DNA of 64,000 nucleotides from Alteromonas sp047556435. Its GTDB lineage: Bacteria > Pseudomonadota > Gammaproteobacteria > Enterobacterales > Alteromonadaceae. Below are positions 58,033 to 64,000 of this stretch, one piece after another. Under the pieces are notes generated by a model, which saw only the letters and a program-made list of their open reading frames with translations, did not search any database and had not been told where the DNA came from. Numbering within the stretch: position 1 is the stretch's first letter; every line of letters starts with the position of its first letter. Where the stretch lies: the NCBI RefSeq assembly GCF_047556435.1, contig NZ_CP180210.1:2480001-2544000 (forward strand), in the 5' to 3' direction. Made by a program: the position numbers and the translations under genes.

Positions 58033-60258
58033 TTACGCTTTCAGCACTTTGTGCAGCGTTTCACTTGGCGACATGGCTTTGGCCACTTTTTCCGTATCCG
58101 GGAAGTAATATCCGCCGATATCCTGCGGCTGTCCCTGCGTCGCATCGATTTCCGCGATGATGGTGTCAATGTCTGCTGTCAGCTTGTCAAACATCGGTTT
58201 AAACAGCTCTGCCAGTTCTTTGTCTTCTGTCTGATTAACCACTTCCTCAGCCCAGTACATTGCCAGATACACGTGGCTACCACGGTTATCCAGCTGACCA
58301 GCTTTACGCAGCGGAGACTTGCCGTTGTTCAGCAGGGTTTCCGTTGCGCGATCCAGCGCCTGTCCGATAATGCGGGCACGAGGGTTGTCGTGCTTGGTTG
58401 CTGCATCTTCCAGCGATACCGCCAGCGCCAGAAACTCACCCAGTGAATCCCAACGTAGGTGACCCTCTTCAACGAACTGCTGAACGTGCTTAGGCGCAGA
58501 ACCACCAGCACCGGTCTCATACAGACCACCACCAGCCATAAGCGGTACAATTGACAGCATTTTAGCACTGGTACCCAGTTCCAGAATTGGGAACAGGTCA
58601 GTCAGGTAGTCACGCAGTACGTTACCGGTAACTGAAATCGTATCCAGTCCACGCATTGCACGCTCCATGCTGTAACGGATTGCGCGTACCGGTGACATGA
58701 TTTGGATATCAAGGCCATTGGTATCGTGATCTTTCAGATACTTTTCGACTTTCTGGATAAGCTGTCTGTCGTGCGCGCGCTCGTCATCCAGCCAGAACAC
58801 TGCCGGCATACCAGACTGACGCGAACGGGTTACGGCCAGCTTCACCCAATCCTGAATAGGCGCGTCTTTCGCCTGACACATACGCCAGATATCACCTTCT
58901 TCGACTTCATGCTCAATCAGAACGTTGCCATCCTGATCCACAATTTGTACGGTACCATCGGTTTCCATCTCGAACGTTTTGTCGTGCGAACCGTATTCTT
59001 CCGCTTTCTGCGCCATCAGACCAACGTTAGGCACAGTACCCATCGTCGTCGGATCGAATGCACCGTGGGTTTTACAGAAGTTAATCACTTCCTGATAAAT
59101 CGTGGCATAGGTACTTTCCGGGATAACCGCTTTAGTATCGTGCGGCTTACCATCCGGCCCCCACATTTGACCTGAGTTTCGGATCATCGCTGGCATAGAT
59201 GCATCAACAATGACATCCGACGGCACGTGCAGGTTAGAAATACCTTTGTCAGAGTTAACCATCGCAATTGGCGGACGGTCGGCGTAGCAAGCGTTGATGT
59301 CGCGCTGAATTTCAGAACGCTGCGATTCAGGCAGAGACGAAATTTTATCGTAAACGCTTCCCAGACCATTATTTGGGTTTACACCCAGCTCTTCAAACAA
59401 ATCACCGTATTTGTCAAACAGCTCTTTATAGAACACTTTGACGCAGTGACCGAATACGATGGGGTGAGAAACCTTCATCATTGTCGCTTTTACATGCAGT
59501 GAGAACAAAATACCGGTGTTCTTGGCATCTTCAATCTGCTCTTCAAAGAATTTACAAAGCGCCTTTTTGCTCATGAACATGCCGTCAATCACTTCACCTG
59601 CAAGCAGGTCAACGCGAGGCTTCAGCGTTTTCTTCGAGCCATCTTTTCCAGTAAACTCAATGCTGACGTACCCTTCTTTTTCTACCGTGGTAGATTTTTC
59701 ACTGGAGAAGAAATCGCCGCCACGCATGTGGGCAACGTGAGAACGCGACGCCTGGCTCCATTCGCCCATGCTGTGTGGATGTTTGCGAGCATAATTTTTA
59801 ACTGCTGTTGGCGCACGGCGATCTGAGTTACCTTCACGCAGAACCGGGTTTACGGCGCTGCCTAAGATTTTACCGTAACGTTCACGAATGTCTTTTTCTT
59901 CATCCGTTTTTGGGTCTTCCGGAAATGACGGAACGTTGTAACCGGCGGCGTTAAGTTCTTTAATCGCTGCACGCAATTGAGGAATTGATGCACTGATATT
60001 AGGCAGCTTGATAATATTCGCATTGGGGTTTTGCGTGTAATCACCCAGCTCAGCCAGTGCATCCGCCACTTTTTGGTCGTCTTTCAGGTAGTCAGGAAAG
60101 TTAGCCAGAATACGGCCAGCCAGAGAGATATCACTGAGTTCTACGTCGATGTCAGCGGCACCAGCAAAGGTTTTAATAATCGGAAGAAACGAGTATGTCG
60201 CCAGCATTGGCGCTTCGTCGGTTTTGGTGTAGATGATTTTCGACTTGGCTTTGGTCAT
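58033..60258 (-). CDS. icd: Isocitrate dehydrogenase, NADP-dependent, monomeric type
   Basis: This enzyme decarboxylates isocitrate to 2-oxoglutarate in the citric-acid cycle, giving NADPH. The 741-residue protein belongs to the monomeric IDH-II family, unrelated in length to the 416-residue homodimeric Icd of E. coli. It has PRVDLLAGEVIDGMFMS, the substrate-binding NSDRRAPTAVKNYARKHPH region (first 20 residues cover the family's Ser-Asn-Arg), and the C-terminal QPQDIGGYYFPD. The ATG at 60258 is used; an in-frame ATG at 60270 adds four residues. It is divergent from rluE, with a 419 bp gap, a context where E. coli has the dimeric enzyme. Confidence 0.96.
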   Translation of the reverse strand: MTKAKSKIIYTKTDEAPMLATYSFLPIIKTFAGAADIDVELSDISLAGRILANFPDYLKDDQKVADALAELGDYTQNPNANIIKLPNISASIPQLRAAIKELNAAGYNVPSFPEDPKTDEEKDIRERYGKILGSAVNPVLREGNSDRRAPTAVKNYARKHPHSMGEWSQASRSHVAHMRGGDFFSSEKSTTVEKEGYVSIEFTGKDGSKKTLKPRVDLLAGEVIDGMFMSKKALCKFFEEQIEDAKNTGILFSLHVKATMMKVSHPIVFGHCVKVFYKELFDKYGDLFEELGVNPNNGLGSVYDKISSLPESQRSEIQRDINACYADRPPIAMVNSDKGISNLHVPSDVIVDASMPAMIRNSGQMWGPDGKPHDTKAVIPESTYATIYQEVINFCKTHGAFDPTTMGTVPNVGLMAQKAEEYGSHDKTFEMETDGTVQIVDQDGNVLIEHEVEEGDIWRMCQAKDAPIQDWVKLAVTRSRQSGMPAVFWLDDERAHDRQLIQKVEKYLKDHDTNGLDIQIMSPVRAIRYSMERAMRGLDTISVTGNVLRDYLTDLFPILELGTSAKMLSIVPLMAGGGLYETGAGGSAPKHVQQFVEEGHLRWDSLGEFLALAVSLEDAATKHDNPRARIIGQALDRATETLLNNGKSPLRKAGQLDNRGSHVYLAMYWAEEVVNQTEDKELAELFKPMFDKLTADIDTIIAEIDATQGQPQDIGGYYFPDTEKVAKAMSPSETLHKVLKA

Positions 60259-60677
60259 TATATACCTCAATGTTGTCGGTAGCTGACTACCTGAATTAAG
60301 TCCATTCGCGCATTGTTCACAACAATACGTATCTTACCGGCTCGCCCGGATTTACCGGAACGCCGTAATTAACTTTCACTATTACTGCCTGAACGCTTCC
60401 TCGACCGTTAGAAACGCTTCGACTTGCGGGGTCGAAATCGACGCGTGTCCGTCCAAAAAGCAGACACGATAATCCCAACGGATTAACCGCCGCGCTCAAT
60501 AGTATAGGGTCGATTGAAGGAGTTACAAGTCATACCATTGTCGTAAGTGGAGAGATCACTTTACGATTGCTGCGAAATTCACCACCTTCCCTTCACGCTT
60601 GTACTTTTATTTCAGGGTTCGGTAAACCGTCACTTTCTGATACACTGCGCCCACACTCTGTGCCCCGGAAATCCCAC
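60259..60677. other. Intergenic region (419 bp) between icd and rluE
   Basis: This divergent gap should hold promoters for icd and rluE. I see one small inverted repeat (TTCGAC-7-GTCGAA, 60418-60436). There are short open frames on both strands without family character, no strong sigma-70 pair and no RNA signature. The function of the extra length is unclear. Confidence 0.55.
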
Positions 60678-61220
60678 ATGTCCTCTACCGTCGTTTTGTT
60701 TAACAAACCGTTTCAGGTGCTTTCTCAGTTCACTGATGCTGAGGGGCGTAAAACCCTGAAGGACTTTATTGATATTCCGGATGTTTATGCCGCAGGAAGG
60801 TTAGACCGCGACTCAGAGGGCTTACTGGTACTCACCAATAACGGCAAACTTCAGCACAAGCTGGCAGATCCGGAAGCGAAAACCAGCAAAACCTACTGGG
60901 TGCAGGTAGAGGGCGAGCCCACCGATGACGCTATTAATGCCCTTCGTGAAGGTGTTGAACTGAAAGACGGCATGACGCAACCGGCAAAAGTGAAGCGAAT
61001 GGCACCACCTGACGTCTGGCCGCGCACGCCACCTGTCAGATACCGACAACATATTCCCACTTCCTGGCTAGCCATCACCATCACTGAGGGACGCAACCGT
61101 CAGGTCAGACGAATGACGGCGCATGTTGGCTACCCTACCCTGAGGCTGATTCGTTACCGCGTGGGTAACTGGACGATTGACGGCATCGACAACGGCGGTT
61201 ATCTGGCGTTCGAGCAGTAA
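60678..61220 (+). CDS. rluE: RluE, 23S rRNA pseudouridine(2457) synthase
   Basis: RluE makes pseudouridine 2457 in 23S rRNA. The 180-residue protein is of the RsuA/RluB-RluE-RluF type without an S4 domain. Catalytic AAGRLDRDSEGLLVLTN contains the active Asp, and EGRNRQVRRMTAHVGYPTLR is the second hallmark. The ATG at 60678 gives the usual short N-terminus (SSTVVLFNKPFQVL); an upstream open extension from 60567 is not used. Divergent position next to icd is conserved in many gammaproteobacteria, which supports RluE rather than another family member. Confidence 0.92.
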   Translation: MSSTVVLFNKPFQVLSQFTDAEGRKTLKDFIDIPDVYAAGRLDRDSEGLLVLTNNGKLQHKLADPEAKTSKTYWVQVEGEPTDDAINALREGVELKDGMTQPAKVKRMAPPDVWPRTPPVRYRQHIPTSWLAITITEGRNRQVRRMTAHVGYPTLRLIRYRVGNWTIDGIDNGGYLAFEQ

Positions 61221-61360
61221 ATAGCAGTATCACAGCCTGACGTCTGCGCGTTTCGGAGTGTTCAGTATCTCGCCTGACGGTTAAAAGGCATCATCCAGCC
61301 TCTCTGGTTTAACCAACTGTGCAGAGGCAACTGTCGTGCAAATCTATTTCGTTTATCCGC

Positions 61361-61366
61361 TATAAT
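61361..61366 (+). promoter_or_regulatory. Candidate -10 box of the mnmA operon
   Basis: A perfect TATAAT lies 98 bases before the mnmA GTG, but no good -35 is seen at 16-18 bases. The start site would be near 61373, giving a leader of about 90 bases. Confidence 0.4.
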
Positions 61367-61463
61367 TGGCATATCTCATAGCCGCATTAATCGTGAAACT
61401 CGGTAATTATTCTGCTAAAATCCGCGACCCTAAAGTAACCAACCAGAGAGTGTCGAGCAAACG

Positions 61464-62573
61464 GTGTCTGAAACAGCTTCTCCTGCAACGAAAAAAGTCA
61501 TAGTCGGCATGTCCGGCGGTGTCGATTCTTCTGTCTCTGCCTACCTGTTAAAAGAACAGGGCTATCAGGTAGAGGGCCTGTTCATGAAAAACTGGGAGGA
61601 GGACGATAATGATGAATACTGTGCTGCAGCAGAGGATCTGAAAGACGCACAGGCAGTGGCTGACAAGCTGGGTATAGAGTTACACACCATTAATTTCGCG
61701 GCAGAATACTGGGATAACGTTTTCGAATATTTCCTCGAAGAATACAAAGCCGGTCGCACCCCCAACCCTGACATCATGTGCAATAAGGAAATCAAATTCA
61801 AAGCGTTTCTTGAATTTGCCGCAGAAGATCTGGGTGCTGATTATATCGCCACGGGGCATTATGTGCGACGCCGCCATCAGAACGACCGCTGGCAAATGCT
61901 GCGCGGTCTGGATAACAATAAAGACCAGAGTTATTTCCTTTATACACTTGGTGAAGAACATATTGCCAAAACCCTGTTTCCCGTCGGTGAGCTGGAAAAG
62001 CCGCTGGTGAGGAAAATCGCAGAAGATCAGGGATTGGTTACTCACGACAAGAAGGACTCTACCGGTATCTGTTTTATTGGCGAGCGTAAGTTCAAAGACT
62101 TTTTGTCACAGTACTTGCCCGCTCAGCCCGGTGTCATCGAAACCGCAGAAGGTGAAGAGATTGGCAAACATGAAGGGTTGATGTATCACACACTCGGTCA
62201 GCGCAAAGGCTTACATATCGGCGGACTGGCAGATTTCGGTGACGATCCCTGGTATGTCGTAGATAAAGACGTAGAGCGCAATGTATTAATTGTCGGCCAG
62301 GGCGCAGATCACCCTCGTTTATATTCTAAAGGCCTAATCGCAAAGCAGCTTCACTGGGTCGACCGCCAGCCACTGGAAACGCCGGTTCGTGCAGTCGTGA
62401 AAACCCGCTATCGACAGGCGGACATCCCCTGCACGATAACGCCTGTTGGTGACGATCAGGTGGAGGTGGTTTTTGACGAGCCACAAAAAGCGGTGACTCC
62501 CGGACAATCGGCAGTTTTTTATCAGGAAGAGGTCTGCCTGGGTGGCGGCATTATTGAGAGTTATATCCGCTGA
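61464..62573 (+). CDS. mnmA: tRNA-specific 2-thiouridylase MnmA
   Basis: MnmA thiolates uridine 34 of tRNA-Lys, -Glu and -Gln, taking sulfur from IscS via the Tus relay. The 369-residue protein has the PP-loop GMSGGVDSS (15-23) and the two catalytic cysteines Cys106 (IMCNKEIKF) and Cys203 (STGICFIGERKF), shifted by four from E. coli Cys102 and Cys199. The start is the GTG at 61464. It overlaps hflD by one base. In E. coli nudJ lies between rluE and mnmA; it is missing here, where a 243 bp gap is found. Confidence 0.96.
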   Translation: MSETASPATKKVIVGMSGGVDSSVSAYLLKEQGYQVEGLFMKNWEEDDNDEYCAAAEDLKDAQAVADKLGIELHTINFAAEYWDNVFEYFLEEYKAGRTPNPDIMCNKEIKFKAFLEFAAEDLGADYIATGHYVRRRHQNDRWQMLRGLDNNKDQSYFLYTLGEEHIAKTLFPVGELEKPLVRKIAEDQGLVTHDKKDSTGICFIGERKFKDFLSQYLPAQPGVIETAEGEEIGKHEGLMYHTLGQRKGLHIGGLADFGDDPWYVVDKDVERNVLIVGQGADHPRLYSKGLIAKQLHWVDRQPLETPVRAVVKTRYRQADIPCTITPVGDDQVEVVFDEPQKAVTPGQSAVFYQEEVCLGGGIIESYIR

Positions 62574-63199
62574 TGTTAGATCCGCAAATAGAAAAAGCGC
62601 TGGCGCTGGCGGGCGTCTGTCAGGCTGCGGCACTGGTCCAGCAACTGGCCCGCCGTGGCACCATTGATAAACAGGCGTGTGAAGCTTCACTGTCAAGCAT
62701 TCTGGTGACCGACCCGGAAACCCCGCAACACGTTTTCGGAAAACTGAGTAATCTGGAAGTGGGCTACCGAACCCTGGTAGCGCAGTTATCTGATAAGTCA
62801 GCGACCAAAGATACCGAGCTGACCCGCTACATTGCGAGCATGCTTGGCCTTGAGCGTAAACTGGCTAAAAAGCAGGCCGCGCTGGGAGAACTGGGCGACC
62901 GCATTTCGCATGTTCAGCGCCAACTCGCCCACGTTGACTTTGACAATGTGCAAATCGTCTCTTCCCTTGCCAGTATTTACTCAGATATTGTCAGCCCGCT
63001 GGCACCGCGCATTCAGGTGGCAGGCAACCCGGACTACCTGGGTCAGCCGGTAAACCAACACCGTGTTAGGGCATTGCTGCTCGCAGGGGTTCGCTCTGCT
63101 GTCATGTGGCGTCAAATGGGCGGTAAGCGCAGACAAATCCTGTTTAACAGAAAAGATATTTTACATAGCGCTAAGCAGGCGCTGAGATTAATCAATTAG
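62573..63199 (+). CDS. hflD: HflD, high frequency lysogenization protein homolog
   Basis: The 208-residue protein belongs to the HflD/YcfC family (213 residues in E. coli), an all-helical cytoplasmic/peripheral membrane protein. Conserved regions are LAGVCQAAALVQQLARRGTI at the start (first 20 residues), PEVGYRTL-like LEVGYRTL, TRYIASMLGLERKL, and VRALLLAGVRSAVMWRQMGG. In E. coli it affects phage lambda lysogeny through CII; the cellular function is unknown. It starts at the last base of mnmA (TGATG) and is followed 14 bases later by purB, the same order as in enterics. Confidence 0.94.
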   Translation: MLDPQIEKALALAGVCQAAALVQQLARRGTIDKQACEASLSSILVTDPETPQHVFGKLSNLEVGYRTLVAQLSDKSATKDTELTRYIASMLGLERKLAKKQAALGELGDRISHVQRQLAHVDFDNVQIVSSLASIYSDIVSPLAPRIQVAGNPDYLGQPVNQHRVRALLLAGVRSAVMWRQMGGKRRQILFNRKDILHSAKQALRLIN

Positions 63200-63213
63200 T
63201 TGAGGAGCTACAG

Positions 63214-64000
63214 GTGGAACTGACTCAGTTGACCGCAATTTCCCCCGTCGATGGCCGTTACGCCGGCAAAACCGAAGAACTGCGCAGTATTTTCAGCGAA
63301 TACGGACTGTTGAAATACCGCGTACAAGTGGAAGTTCGCTGGCTGCAAATGTTATCAAACCACGAGCAGATTGCCGAAGTGCCTGCCTTCTCTTCAAAGT
63401 CTACTGCCCTTCTGGATGCCATTGTCGAGAACTTTTCAGTTGATGATGCGATGCGCATTAAACACATTGAAAGCACAACCAATCACGATGTGAAAGCGGT
63501 TGAATATTTTTTGAAAGAGAAAGTTGCTGATAACAGCGAACTGAATGCTATCAGTGAGTTTATTCACTTCGCCTGCACCTCTGAAGATATCAACAACCTT
63601 TCTCATGGCCTGATGCTTACCGAAGCCCGTGACGAAGTGATTCTGCCTTATTGCGATAAGCTGATTGATGCGCTGACAGACCTGGCGAAAAAATACAAAA
63701 CCGTCCCCATGATGGCCCGTACTCACGGCCAGCCTGCCTCCCCTACCACCATGGGTAAAGAGATGGCGAATGTGGCAGTGCGGCTTAAACGCCAGCGTGC
63801 ACAAATCGCTGACGTATCCATTCTGGGTAAAATCAACGGTGCAGTGGGAAATTACAATGCGCACCTTTCTGCTTATCCTGATGTTGACTGGCATGCGGCA
63901 GCAGAGCAATTTGTTACCAGCCTGGGGCTGACGTGGAACGCGTTTACCACACAAATTGAACCCCATGACTACATTGCGGAGCTGTTTGATGCCGTTTCCC
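63214..64000 (+). CDS. purB: Adenylosuccinate lyase (N-terminal part, continues beyond window)
   Basis: PurB acts twice in purine synthesis, cleaving SAICAR and adenylosuccinate to release fumarate. The frame is open to the right edge, giving about 262 residues of roughly 455. It begins MELTQLTAISPVDGRYAG at a GTG with GAGGAGCTACAG just upstream. Family signs include STTNHDVKAVEYFLKEK, HFACTSEDINN and MMARTHGQPASPTTMGKE. The SSxMPxKxNP signature should lie beyond the window. It sits 14 bases after hflD, as in E. coli. Confidence 0.95.
   Translation, partial: MELTQLTAISPVDGRYAGKTEELRSIFSEYGLLKYRVQVEVRWLQMLSNHEQIAEVPAFSSKSTALLDAIVENFSVDDAMRIKHIESTTNHDVKAVEYFLKEKVADNSELNAISEFIHFACTSEDINNLSHGLMLTEARDEVILPYCDKLIDALTDLAKKYKTVPMMARTHGQPASPTTMGKEMANVAVRLKRQRAQIADVSILGKINGAVGNYNAHLSAYPDVDWHAAAEQFVTSLGLTWNAFTTQIEPHDYIAELFDAVS

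Noticed and set aside
60317..60499. 60-codon frame in the icd-rluE gap
   Set aside because: No ribosome site or recognisable motif, and composition is not coding-like.

Overview
The window is about 50% GC chromosomal core DNA from a marine-type gammaproteobacterium. Gene content and order (mrdA-rodA-rlpA-dacA-ybeD-lipB-lipA; an Entner-Doudoroff operon next to hexR and pykA; clpS/clpA opposite cspD; a monomeric isocitrate dehydrogenase beside rluE, mnmA, hflD and purB) point to the Alteromonadales, probably Alteromonadaceae (Alteromonas/Salinimonas-like). That placement rests on synteny and protein character, not on a search. I see no tRNA, rRNA, insertion sequence, prophage or CRISPR array.

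Layout. 1-6.6 kb: cell elongation and peptidoglycan genes (PBP2, RodA, RlpA, PBP5), then lipoic acid attachment and synthesis. 6.7-9.5 kb: a three-gene, translationally coupled minus-strand unit holding a split-borosin-type peptide alpha-N-methyltransferase, a 71-residue candidate precursor with a proline/acid-rich tail, and a periplasmic-sensor GGDEF protein. This is the most unusual locus here. 9.7-14.6 kb: an exported M24 peptidase, cytoplasmic asparaginase, a DUF2797 protein and a MASE1-GGDEF diguanylate cyclase. 14.7-18.3 kb: a zinc-ribbon membrane protein, YeaC, a large DUF349 protein and a small protein in one operon. 18.5-26.1 kb: an AGCS symporter with an extra domain, an M14 carboxypeptidase, a membrane-anchored thioredoxin-fold protein, a long GAPDH, a DUF2989 lipoprotein, an unrecognised protein and MsrB.

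26.1-45.3 kb is a central-carbon block: malQ-glgB-glgX-gnd (glucan metabolism and 6-phosphogluconate dehydrogenase), gapA, a hexose-6-phosphate mutarotase, and the operon zwf-pgl-edd-glk-eda, which takes glucose through glucose-6-phosphate and KDPG to pyruvate and glyceraldehyde-3-phosphate. It is followed by hexR and pykA. HexR-type palindromes lie before zwf, hexR, pykA and gapA, so the HexR repressor/activator probably ties the block together.

45.4-64 kb: a nitroreductase, DoxX, SppA, SprT, the ABC-F protein YbiT, YfbV, thioredoxin reductase, and an N-degron group (Aat and Bpt add N-terminal leucine; ClpS and ClpA recognise and unfold the tagged proteins), with IF-1 and CspD beside it. Monomeric isocitrate dehydrogenase, RluE, MnmA, HflD and the start of PurB close the window. 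Both ends cut through genes (mrdA at the left, purB at the right).
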